NCBI RefSeq assembly: GCF_001949145.1
Contig: NW_019091361.1
Location: 3,740,208-3,804,207, forward strand
Direction: 5' to 3'
Length of the DNA: 64,000 bases
DNA from: Acanthaster planci
Taxonomy: Eukaryota > Echinodermata > Asteroidea > Valvatida > Acanthasteridae
Positions 25,328 through 37,900 of this stretch are shown one piece after another. The first letter of the stretch is position 1. Each line of letters begins with the position of its first letter. Made by a program: the position numbers and the translations under genes. Below the pieces are notes generated by a model, which was not told the DNA's origin, made no database searches, and saw only the letters and a program-made list of their open reading frames with translations.

Positions 25328-28300
25328 TGTCCTCTAGGATGTTATCAAGGCAGCTTTCGGCACTGATTTAGTCTTAAGTCTGACAATGACTGCTCCGGCT
25401 CGATGTCTTTTGCAAACTGTACATCAGTGATACATTTGCGTACTAAATAAATCCTTGCTAACCCTGATAATTACTCAACTGTGGCAGAAAGTCGTTTCGT
25501 TTTATCATGGCACCCGCGCATTTTGTTAGATTCCGGAACTGATTTGACGTCGTACAAAAGCAAAACAGACCATAAAACCCATGCACATTAACTTTTATTC
25601 ATCGCCGGAGTTAGTAGACACATAGCTGTATTACCCTGCTATTCCGTTAGCTATTATTTTGAAGTGTGGCGGACAGCGTGGGAAGGCTCTGTGTAGTCTG
25701 GGTGAAATCTGTATTTTTGTTTTTCTAAAAAAAAAAACAACGTTCGTGCGGCATTCCACTGGATGGTTCATGTTTTAATGTCGAAGGAAAATTTGAAAGA
25801 GGTGGATTTGTAACATATATACACCTACCTCAAATAGTGCTAACGCTCTCCTAATAAATCAAAGTTCTCATCCTAAGCACAATCACAATATTGGTGGCGC
25901 TATATTCCTGAACTCACATGTGATGCAGCCACTGGGGATTTTCGGGCAACGATTTATTCAAGTGACATAGGGAGCTTTGGGGAATTTTTTTCAGGTCTTG
26001 TATGAAACAAAGTGATTAATGATTCCACATTTATTTGATGGAGAAGATAATTTCATTCGGTGATTTATGGAAATATTTCAGAATACTTTTAAAACGATTT
26101 TTTGTTAAGTGCTGGAGCATTGTCGCAAATTTTCAGTTGCAGAACGTCCCCATTTTGAAGCGTGCCATTAACACACTTTCCCCAACATAGACCCATTCTA
26201 CTCTCACTCTCATATTTTTCGGTTCATTATTTTACTTTCAGACGCCTGGCGACCAAGACCCCCCATTTTCTTTGACTTTTCTCTTGTATAAAGGGTTATG
26301 TTTGCCTATTGCAACATTTAATTTCGTCCCTGTTCAAGTTGATTACAAAATTTGGCTACAAAAACACTAGTAAGATAACACATATTTTCAGTAACAGGTT
26401 TTTGCCCTTACACCAACGTACAACACTAGATACACATGAGTGTTCGTCATTATCATCAATTATCACTGTCCAGATTTTGCATGCCTGTCCTGACACTGCG
26501 TCGACGCCAGCATCCGGATAAATATCACTTTGTTATGTTTTCAGGCCCTTTGTACTTCGCGATTCTATGCCCTCTTGTCTAGGGGGTCTTTTCCAAATAT
26601 TGCAAGGTTCATGCACTGTTCCCAGTAGTGGGAATAGTGCATGTAACTTCTTTACAAGAACTGTAGCGGTAACTTCTGTGTATGCTGATTTCGAACAGCC
26701 GTCACAAAATCGATTAGCATGGAAACCTTTCATCCTCACACGAAACCATTACAACTCTGAGCACGCAATGGGAAATCATTCAGGCATGGTACGGCATATA
26801 GGAAACCCACAGTGAATGTCTCCAGGAAAAACAATTTTTTTTTTGGCTTTGACGGTCGAGCCAACACAACTTTATGTACTTCACTTCAGAGTGCGGAGGC
26901 CGTGACCGCAACAACTCACGCGGATATCCTAGTGCAAACTGCACAAAATTTTAAGAGACGCATTCTCGATCTCGTGCACTTTGCTTGCGGAATCCAAGAG
27001 GAAGATATCGACATGGGTACATCGGTGTTTGGACCAGGCTTATGGATTTTCATTTGTCGGCAATATTCGTGTCCACTGACGTAGCAAGTTTGCCCTCGCC
27101 TCTGCGTGGTCACCATTTTGTTTTCGGTAAGACATCTTTACTATCAAACCCATACCAGCAAACAGGTGAATACGTACGTGACATTAACGAAATGGACTTT
27201 GTGCTTGCGCATTATGACCTCTTTGAAGTTCGTCGACAGAAGCGCAGAGAGTTTGAAATTCTCCATGCTTATGTTTCTTAGTTCGGGAGCAGTTTTACAG
27301 AGACCATTTTCCGTGAGAGAGTAGCCAAACAGCAACAACATATTTAACGGAAAACAAGCAATAAACAAAAACCACCTTGTAGAAATCGCCAACCACACTG
27401 AAAAAGCCTTCTTGAATCACGATCGTTACTTGGAAACCTAAGAGGACCCGTATCATGTAACGAGCTGAAACACATAAACCTGTTAAAACCAGGACCTCAC
27501 TATGACTAGAGGTCAGGAACAAGTACTAGGTCCTCGTGGTATTCATTTGATCAACATGTAATTTTTCTTTGGCCGCCCTGTGTCCTGCGGGACGCCCGAA
27601 ATATAACTCGTAAGACAGTGGTGCACACAATCTGTGCAGGGACTGAGGGGATAAAAGATAAACTTAAATACAAGAATCACCCAGCAGTGCCAAATTCGAA
27701 AAGCGGAGGGGGAGGGGTTACTGGACACCGCACCAGACTAAGGGCGCTGTTCAAGATGCAGATGTGAATCTTACGTATACCCTTTGCTCTATGCGTATAC
27801 TTACATCCCTTTATTGCGTAACATCAAAACGGTGTTCAGCACTACTAATAAATTTGGGTTTGGGGGATTTTCCAAAAAACCTCAAGATCTGCATTTTTTT
27901 CTCATCAAGAAATTTGGGAGTTGATCAAAGAGACCACCCCACGGTCACAGAAGGGGGCTATAGTACACCCCCATCCTCGGGATTCACACCCCTCACGTAA
28001 AATGATCCAAAAGTTTTAGTTTTGTTAACATTATTTAGACATTAAAATTGCCGAATCATTGATATGAATACCTACATGGGATACATTCGGCTGGTTTCAG
28101 ATTACTGTACACTTGTTTTCAATGAAAATCTTTCCAAAGAGCAGTTGCATAAATCAGAAAGTACATTGTACTCAGAGAAGGGTGTGTCGCTTCATCTTTG
28201 AAAAGGATTACCGGCATACTAGAGTTATGGCGATGCCTTAACCGTGAATGAACATGGAACCCTTGAGAAACGAAGTAAACAAGTATGTAGAGATTTTCTG

Positions 28301-28959
28301 TTTCGATCCAGTTCCATCAAATGTATAAAGATTGTTTACCACCGGAAAGAAGCGTTCTTCTTCAGAAGAAGGCACAGCGAGAATGTCGCGCAAAAGGTTT
28401 CGGTGACAGATCGGTGCATAGTCGATGTCTTAAATACTGTGCATAGTCGATGTCTTAAATACTTTGTAACAAATGTTTAACTGTGATCTCACTCGTCAGT
28501 AGGTTTTCTTTAATATTTTCACATTTTTAAAATGTGATGTTGATTTTTAGTGTTCATTTAGCTTAGTTATTTTATATTATGTCCATATGTCGATATTTAA
28601 TGTAACGATTCATTCGGTAAAGTTGCTTGAGGGATCTTAGTTATATTTTTTTTTATGTCAACGTGCCATTCAGTTTTTTTTCTAAATACTTCTAAATAAA
28701 TGTATTTCTAAATAAACTATTTTGAATTGAATGAATTTTTATAAAGTGAACAACCGTGGCAACATTTTCCCAAGAGTAGGAAAACATACTCTGTAGTCAA
28801 GAAGCGTGAACATGCGTGGGCGATGAATGTTACGGGTGCGCATGTGCATATGACATTAAGAGCAAAGCTGCTCGTACAGAACCCACAGCTTCGTTTTCAG
28901 CCATTGTGAATTACCTTTGGTAGTGAGTAACAAAATACACGAGCCCGAGGCTTTGGAGA
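25328..28959. other. Intergenic region, no supported gene
   Basis: About 3.6 kb of AT-rich spacer. Seen in it: a 14-bp-arm hairpin at 26611-26642 (atgcactgttccca / tgggaatagtgcat), and a stretch at about 27695-27770 (tactggacaccgcaccagac) that recurs in diverged form at about 41008-41085. Open frames such as 26812-27084 and 27764-28000 have no recognisable domain and no paired splice signals. Confidence 0.5.
28414..28463. repeat. Perfect 25-bp tandem duplication
   Basis: gtgcatagtcgatgtcttaa followed by atact occurs twice, head to tail (28414-28438 and 28439-28463), with no mismatch. It is likely a recent slippage or small duplication. Confidence 0.9.
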
Positions 28960-31900
28960 ATGAAATCCATTCCCACGACATTAAACTGGTTAATGTACTT
29001 CCTTGTGTTTTGTGTTTTACTGAATTCATCGGCACAGAAACTACAAAGTGGCTATGTGATCGCTGATAAATGTATTTGCGTATTGTGACGCCCGCAGGTG
29101 AAGTGTTTACTCCCGGGTGGGATCGGTCTCTTCTATTTCTAAGGGTTGCGTGTTTTTACCGATGGCGTCAAGCGCTGCGGCTGCACTGTAGGCCATAATA
29201 CCCATGATCCATTGTCACACATAACGGTGAACTGTTGCGGTGAATTTCTGGTCTTCAGTGTACGTGTGATATTTGCCCACTTCCAACAAATCAGACGCAT
29301 CATGATTAACTCCCAGAATTCAACCCCTCATAGGAAACTACTCCCTCAAAATATGATTAAAGTTACTTCACCATGGTAGTGGAAAACCATTATATCTGAA
29401 TGGTGCAATACAATTCATCCCAGTGATACAAGAACTACAGTTATATAATCCCTATGAGAGTATTATAGCTCACAGTCAGTACCCACAGCTCTAAGTTGTA
29501 AACGAGGTAATTAAGTAATTCGCAATAAACATGCTGCGCACACCGCGTTGGGCGTCACAGTACTACCCCAAAGTGGTAAATTTAAAGTTGTAAGAGTATC
29601 TTTCAAGACATCTATTTTCAGTCCTTTGAACTGTTCGTAAACAACGAGATACACTCTTTTAAACTTCATTTTAAAGCACACTTTCAATAGTTATCAACGT
29701 GTTGTGCAAGACTCAAATAAGGCGTAAATAGAAGAAAAATAAGGGTTATTCAAATTGTTTTGCTAGATTTGAAACTATTTTTTTTTTTCAATCTTTTCAT
29801 TTGTTTAAAAATTAAAGTTGTTTGGGATAACTTGTTAAACTTTCCACCTTCTTGGGGACACGATCATGTCTGTATTTAAAGGCCTGTTTATATTTTACGC
29901 GAATGCAAAATCGCAGCCGGATTTGGGCTCTCCGATTTAAAATCTCTTCTTTATTTTCAGAAATCGATACTGAACTTGACCATCACTCAGATGCCCACCA
30001 CCGCGAACGGCGCAGAAGTGGCCGGGGCGAGGCTTTGGACACATGGGACTGCGACAACGTGACCGTGGTCCCAAACGACATACGCACCTCCTTCCCCTTA
30101 AACGAGTTCTACCAGAAGTACATGCATGCCTACGGTATCCCTATCTTGTCCTCCAATATCTCGCAGGACGTCTCGCTGATGCGCGCCTGCTACGTGGTCC
30201 GCTTCCTTCTAGCGGACCGCAAGGACTTGCGTGACGCTATGTACGATCGGTACGGCCGGGTGGCCGTCATCGCCAAGACAGAGCGCACGACCCAGATACC
30301 GGAACACAGTTACCTGAACAGCAACCTGTGGGACAGTCGTGCACGAGGGCTGGGCGGCTTCCCACAGGTACCCGTCACCACGAACGCAGAGGAGAACCTT
30401 CTGTGCGAGGATATAGCGTCAGATCCTTGGTTTGAAGAGGATGTCCTCGTGCACGAGTTCGCTCACGCCATACACCTCATCTCCTTGGATAGAGCCGACC
30501 CGTCCTTCGATGCGAGGCTGCAGACCATCTACAATATGGCCAAGGCGGAAAATCTGTGGCGTGATACATACGCCATCGTGAAAAGGACCGAATATTTCGC
30601 AGAAGGGGTACAGGGATTCTTCAACGTCCAGACGTGTAGTAGCTTCGTCGATGGCGTTCACAACCACGTCTGCACCAGGGAAGCATTGAGAGGCTACGAC
30701 AGCAGACTATACAACCTTATTACGGAAGTCTTTCCCTGTATGAACACAATAGTAGACCGCTGTAATTCAACTCAGAGTGAGTATGACGTTGAACACTCCA
30801 AAAGGCAAACCAGCATCGGATCACTGGTAGCGATCCAGGTCCGCGTGAAACAAACAGGCGCTATAATAGATTCAACATGTAGGTCAAAAGTTACTAATTG
30901 GATTCCTCTTGGTTGTTTCATGTACACAAGACCGTGTCAACAACGGCAACAAACAAAAGCACCAGAGTTTTTTATTTTTACCGTGGCTCTGTCTAACATT
31001 TTTTCCAAAGGTCTGGCAGCAAATCAAGAGCTCCGCATGAATTGTGAGATTGTCACCACTACAACCACCACCGCAGAGGGTCCAACCACCACCCCCACCG
31101 ACCTTACTACCACGGCCGCTACCACGGTGCTTACCACCAGTGTTGCCTCCACCACTACACCCCGTACGACCTCGGTCCCCCTTACGACCTCAGCCCCCTT
31201 TACGACCTCGGTCCCCCTTACGACCTCAGCTCCCTTTACGACCTCGGTCCCCCTTACGACCTCAGCTCCCTTTACGACCTCGGTCCCCCTTACGACCTCA
31301 GCTCCCTTTACAACTTTGTTCACAGACACCACCACGGATAGCGGAGCAACAGAGAATTTTACGGGCAGTGTGAGTGTAACTACTCAACTGAGCTCTACTA
31401 GTCACGCAACAACTGCGCCAGATAGTAAGTCTGGTTTCCTTTTCAATAACGGTCCACGACTTGACCAACAGGCGTATGCATGCCAATCACGCGCACAATA
31501 CCTGGCGAAGAATCTAAAAAAATGACACAATTAAAATCCTCCCCGTATCATACTAACACTCGGGTGTGCGATGCATGAAGTCATCCTTCAGTATCAGATC
31601 TCATTTTACCATTGCAATTTGAATTATTGATAAATCAATGTCCGAATGTGGTAATATAAATTCCCTTCGATATTAAAACACTATGCACAAAAGCACAATG
31701 CACGAGCGACCAGCAGTCAACCACTGGCTGCTTTGTCTGGTTCACAAGTTGTTGCGTAAATTAATACCGGGTATAGTGGTTGACTGTATTTCAGTTACGG
31801 TCATTGATTGAACTTGACCTAGGTTTAAGCGGTTGAACAGTTGAGATGAAACCATAAGCAGGAAGTTGGGATGTAGCCAGTACAGGAAGTTGTTAAAGTA

Positions 31901-34900
31901 CAGAGTGCATTATGCAGAATAACAAGACTGGTGAGCATGAGCTGATAGTGTGTATATCTGTCAGACGTGACATCTATCTCAACCCCGCTATCTTACAGAG
32001 TTCTGTGAGGAGGGCACAACTTTCGACATCGATGCTGGCGTCCTGACCTGGCCTGTGACTGCTGCTGGTACGAGGAGCCAATCCATTGAGGTGTGCGCCC
32101 TCGAAACTCAAAAGGGTAAGGGAAGAGTGAGTTCTTCGACGCACCTGGAAACGCTTGAGAGGATTGTAAACACGCCCGTGGACTGGTAACTCTTATGATC
32201 AAAAAGGTTCATTACTTCTAGGCAGAAAACCTTTTTTAAACGTCACTTCGTTTTTCATTGGGACCCATTTTCATCATTTTCCGTGTTTTTCACCTTACTC
32301 AAGTGCCCAATTTTCACACTTCTGTCGAATCCCCCTCAGGTCATCAGTGATACTGTCCGGAAGACTGATGAATCATTTGTATCCATCAGTTCGTTTCTTC
32401 AAGTTCGAGAGCCATTTGTCTGAAATGCGGTTCGTTTTTCACTCGGATTCAAATTTCCGCACTGAGTCCGACATGACCAACAGCGGTCAAAATGAGCTTC
32501 ACGAATGTTAGGCATGGCATACACGTACACGTACACGCGCATCCATACGAGTGCGTTTCGGTACTAGTTGACTTTTATTGCATTGAACTAATACGTGCAA
32601 CGACGTCAAATTGCCCGACTAAAAGGCCAAAACAAAAACTTTCTGTTCTCTTCCATACGGTTTCCTTCTTGCATGACACGTTCTCATTAGAGCTTTCATC
32701 CCCTCTAAATCCTCTAAAATCCCCTCTACAAAATGTTGGCTTCACTTTCAACTTCTGACTCTGTTACTTTTGAGGTACCTAAGATTTAAGACGGGCAAAT
32801 ATTTGGTAGAAAATGGATTTTTTTGCGAGTGCAAGTTAGCAAAAGGGATTTTGAGTGTTTAAATACTAATTGCTATGGCAATGAGGGGCAAACAACGTTT
32901 TCCGAGCTTGATGTTGATCGATTACTTTTGGGGTCCACCTGTCCGAGTCCAGAGCCATTTTGCTGGCTTCTGGCTGTAGTGAGATTCAGTACGCATGCGC
33001 ACAAACTAAGTGGGGGGCATGAACATACCTCTCGTGTTAACATGAGTAGCACCCCATCCAGGCAGTATAGTGCAAACAAATGTAGTACGCGCGTGTGTTG
33101 GTTCACGCGCTGGTTCTTGCATATATTATCCACTTCGGTAATTCACCCGGTTCGTCAGTGCCTTCGTCATGCACGCGCACGTACCACTGATTACAAGCTT
33201 CCATTGGATGACACTAAAGCTGCGCGTGAACTTCCATGTAACGCTGTGTGCAGTGGGCGTGGTTTAAACTGAACTGGCGTCACACAGAACCGGATGGGGA
33301 AAATGGACGGCCGAAGTGTTCATGGAAATGCAGCTTATGACACAAAATGTTCTCTCCAATTCCTTTGTGTAATTCAGCTGTATGTGGACGTCAATCCCAT
33401 CACGTCGGGGTTGGGCCATTTCATATCTTTGTTTCCTTTAAAGAAATAATGATAAAAAAAGATTTTTCATTGAAATCTGTCCAGCGGGTTCACCGATTGC
33501 GCTGCGAAACTGCTCCACTGTGGTCGGGTCACTCCTTCACCCCGAGTGGGAAGAGCAGTGGGAGATTCAGGACTGCGGGACCTCAAAGGATCGAAATGAC
33601 ATCAGTGTGAAGGATCTTACAAATGTAAGTATGCGCAGAAAGGGCTTCAGTGGTTATTCTTGCGTTGCTAGTGGTTGTTGTCTGCAAAACTGCACCGTCT
33701 CTCGTTATTTCTGTGTTTGCCACTGTTGACAAAATCAAAAAGCCTGATTAAGTGCTTAATTAATTAATAGCTTAAGTGCTGGTAACTTAAGCTACACATG
33801 TGTAAAAATTTTGACCTGTCACTGAATGTAGACAATTGGTTGACTACCTAGTTTTACAGTTTTTTGGATTGGATTTAGATCTATTTTAAAAAGTGAGATA
33901 AAATATTTCATCAAACTTAAGCAGTCAACAAATTTACTAATTACGACGGTGCAAGAAGAATTTATTTTCCTTGGCATTTTAAAAATTATTACATACCGGT
34001 AGCAGCCAAAAGGAATTTTATGCGCTTTGCCAAGTACCCTCAAAGCTGCATGACAAGATACGCATATTACTCAAAGGCTACGCAGGCAGCATGGAAGGCA
34101 ACGTAATCCAAAGTTTGCTTGAAATAGGCATGAAGATAAGGGCCCATGTTGAGATTGTGTAGAAGATGAATATAAGTTAAAAATCATAATGTTGAATTTG
34201 TGATTTTGTTGTAAATTATACAGCCAAACCTCATCCAAAGTGTATAACAACTACAAAATTGCTCGCAGTCTGCCTAGCTTATAAACTTGTTATTACTACA
34301 AAAGATACAAAAATGGCCGTGTGTACCCGTCCGCCATTAAGTACAAACGCCACCGAACCAGTTTCGAAGCCCACGCAGCTATGAAGGTTGGAATCAGAAG
34401 CGTGACGTATACTGAAGTCAAGTCTTTATTGATAATCACCTGGCCAAATGCTTGATCTTTCTAAACTTCCAAAAGAAAGAATTCATTTTGTGTCTCAAAA
34501 ACAAAGTCTTACTTTCTTTGATGCGGAACCGGTATATAATAAACTATTTGTTCTAACATTCCTGGCATGTTGTCTTTTGATAACTTGGTAGGTCACAGTC
34601 AGCACTGGCAATGCTGTAGAGGTTGCCCAGTTTCTGGCCAATCTGACCGGCAACTTTAAAAGAGCGAGAGTAAGGCCTATCCTTGGCGATGTATCCGAAG
34701 TTTTTCAGAATATCATCGCAGCAGAATCGGGAGATGCAAAGGTAAAAAGAATGTGAACAAAAACATTTAGAGGGGAACATTTGATGGGAGCTGAAGTCTG
34801 AAGAAAGTGAATATTAGAGAGAAGTAGGTTATCCATAAAAATGCCTCTTAGTTTGTTTTAATCCAAACTAAAAGATCAAGGTCCAGAATTTGACATGGAC

Positions 34901-37900
34901 ACCGGTACTTGTATGGCAAAACATTCTTCAGGTTACAGAGGCCATGTCGAAGACGGTTGACGACGTCGTCATCGGCTTGTCATCTGGACAACTCAAGGGG
35001 GGAGACGATCCAAAGAGTCGTTCTATCATCGTGGAGTCATTCCAGGCGCAGGTTGCGCGGACTCTACGCCAGGCGGGCAATGTCAGCCTGCGGCAGGAGT
35101 CGGTGCAGGTGGAGGCGGTCAGCATCAGCCGCTCGGAGGCCGTGATGAGCGGGCTCAGCTTTGCCTCCGTGCGGCCTGGTGGGACGGGAGGAGCCTCAGC
35201 CACCGAAAAGGTTCCACTCAACGAGACTAGGATCCAGACTTTTCTAGGCCAAAACGGGTCGGCGAATGGAGTGGTATCCGTCCAGCTTCCGGGAAGTGAG
35301 CTGGACCAGGCACACGATGGCAAGTCTAACATAAACAGAGGGAAATCTGTAGTTTACAAAAAGGAAACTGGAGCGTTCTTCCTTTCAAGAGAAGGACTTT
35401 CAAAAATTACATAATTAACCGTTGTAGAACAATCTTATTATCGCTCGAGGACAGAGGAACGGACACTGACTGAGCTACGTATGGCCTCGTGATAAGAACA
35501 AAATTATGCAGAATGTTTGCAATCTACAGGAGCCTCCTTTTCCTAACAATGGAAAGAGTAAAATAATTGTCTTTAATAATAATAAAACAAGAGTAAAACC
35601 ATGGAGCTTATTGCAGTTTCAGCCCACCTGAGATCAGGGAAATGTTTGGAGATCGTAAGGAGGCTTTCAACACACTTACTAGTTGCAGAACTCACCTGAG
35701 GATTAAGCCTGTGGCAAACAAACTGTAATATTTTTCTTTCCATTCTATCAGGTGGAAACTCGGGCCAGCTTCGCGCAAGTTTTATCGTGTACGGGGATGA
35801 TACCCTGTTCCCCTCGGCCAGGACAGCGGGAACGCAGAATGCAGGTCCCACGGTGGGAGGGTTCGTCATTGCTGTGACTCTACAGGACCTGGTCTTGCGA
35901 GACCTGGCCAACCCGGCCGTCATTCAGTTCAAGGTCAGCACGTCCAACATGATGAACAGAGCAATATGGCTTCATCTCTGTCATTGGATTCAACTTTTCT
36001 AACTACCCGACTTGGAAATTGTAAACTCAATAATATCCATGTATCGATACTGAACCATCAAGCTGCATAATATCGATCCAAAGATCGAGTATTTTTTATT
36101 TATTTCAAACGATAATAGGTAGGCCTGCATAAGCTTCAAGCGGTTTTGATTCCAGTGGTAGTAGGAAATCGATTGTATCCTCCAGTCAGTTGTGTTGTAC
36201 GGGCTGATTCGGTTGGCTAAAAGTCTGCCAAATTTCAGCCAATGGGCTTTTTGCCCATTTTTCTGCCTTGGGGCGCAGCAATCTTGATTACTGATTTCAG
36301 AACTCTGTAGTCACATACCGATTGACCTGCGCAAGCCTTAAAGGTCAGCAATGATTTTTGTATCCATTTCTGTGTTACAGTTAAAAAAATGATAACAACG
36401 ATTGATGGTTCAATGGCGGAAAGCCATCTTAGTCAACCAAACTACAGTGGTACTCCATGTGGTACAGTAGTGTTCCGTGCGTTGGTAAACGGAAAACCAT
36501 GGACTAAGACGTGTTGGTAAATTGACCAGTATCCGGGTCATAGGTGACTTCGTCATACACACGCACGCCCCACTCATTGCAAGCTTCCGTCAGATAAGCA
36601 CTCAAGTTGCACGTTAACTTCCGGTTCCATGGTTCCAAATAGCTCTTTGTGCAGTGGGCGTGGTTTAAGAGAAATGACGTCATACTTACGAACTTCCTTT
36701 TGCTCATACATGATTCATAAGCGTGGGGACTGGAAACATGATTATTTCCCTTTGGCAGGTCACAATGTTTTTATATTAAAGCTCAGTTAGTTAATGACGG
36801 GACCTTTGGCTCATTTCTCCTCTATTCAGGCCCCTAGTAATGGGGATACAAAGACAATGAAGCAAACAAGGTGCGTCTTTTGGGATTTCACCCTTCGGAA
36901 TGGCACTGGAGACTGGTCAGAGGAGGGATGCGCCCTCAATGAAGCGACCAATGACGTCATAGAGTGCCACTGTGACCACTTAACTAACTTTGCCATTTTG
37001 ATTGTAAGTGTCAAAGGCATTTTTAAAATCGGTTTTAATTTTTTGAAATTTAGATGATTCCTGATCAGTAAGTTTTTTGTATACATCAGTCCTATTTGCA
37101 GATGCATAAATATGGTCGGTGTCGTTTTCAAGAAGTAAAACTAACTGAATCAACGCCTCTCGAAAAGAGTGAACCAGTTCGGTATTCCAGCAGCGTATGC
37201 CACAGATGAACTGCGTCCAAGGTCATTCGGGCATAACCGAACGAACACCGACTTGCACTTTTTCCTTTGTTCTCGCTTGACCTTAATTAATTTCATGAAA
37301 TACAGAGCTGCACAAGAGGGATTTCGAAAGTTGCATTTGGTTGGGGGCGCTGCGCAGAATTTCTGGCCTGAACGATTGAATGGCAAGATGTCCGGCCCAG
37401 CACACACATCCCCCGGCATACGGGAGTATAATAATGCGGCTCAGTGGCATACACTGTGAAGGCAATTTGTGTCTTGTTTTGTTCCTTTTGAGAATTCAGC
37501 ACTGCATTCTAAAATGGCAACAAAAGGCCTGGGAATCGATGGCAAAGAAACACGAAATTCAGCAGAATGGGTTTAGTAATTCCCTTAGATAAGAAGCTTA
37601 AGAAAAACAATTTATTTCACTCTGAAAAAAATCCCGTATGGAAAATTACTTGCAGCCGTGGGGACCATAGATTTCCAGTAAAACAAATGGACGGACGCCG
37701 TTAAAGAACACGTTAAATAGACACAGTTCACTGGAAAACCATAACTTCTTTCTAACCCGAGCATTTTCACAGAAATGGGTGGCATCCTTGGCTGCTTAAC
37801 TTTTTTACCTCTTATTCTGAAATATTCTTTCGATAGGAAGAAGTCATCGGTTCTTCGCAAGCGCTGCACGTCAGCAGTCAAATTGGCTGCGCCCTGTGCA

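Noticed and set aside
26611-26642. Hairpin as a microRNA precursor
   Set aside because: The stem is only about 14 bp, too short for a precursor, and no flanking pairing extends it.
29852-29960. Apparent N-terminus MGTRSCLYLKACLY of the protease frame
   Set aside because: It precedes a good TTTTCAG acceptor at 29960, has no signal peptide and overlaps a repeat-like stretch. A signal-peptide exon in matching phase exists at 28960-29047.
30777-31010. Coding sequence continuing from the protease domain into the stalk
   Set aside because: Although open in frame, it is bounded by GTGAGT and TTTTTTCCAAAG in matching phase and its residues are AT-rich and unlike the domain, so I treat it as a 234-bp intron.
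31024-31373. Antisense frame of repeated Val/Gly units and a plus-strand Pro/Leu/Arg-rich frame over the stalk
   Set aside because: Both are by-products of the 36-bp coding repeat read in other frames. The sense Thr/Pro frame continues the protease and receptor exons.
34928-35332. Minus-strand 134-aa frame opposite the GAIN exon
   Set aside because: Antisense shadow of the 388-bp coding exon. No motif and no splice context.
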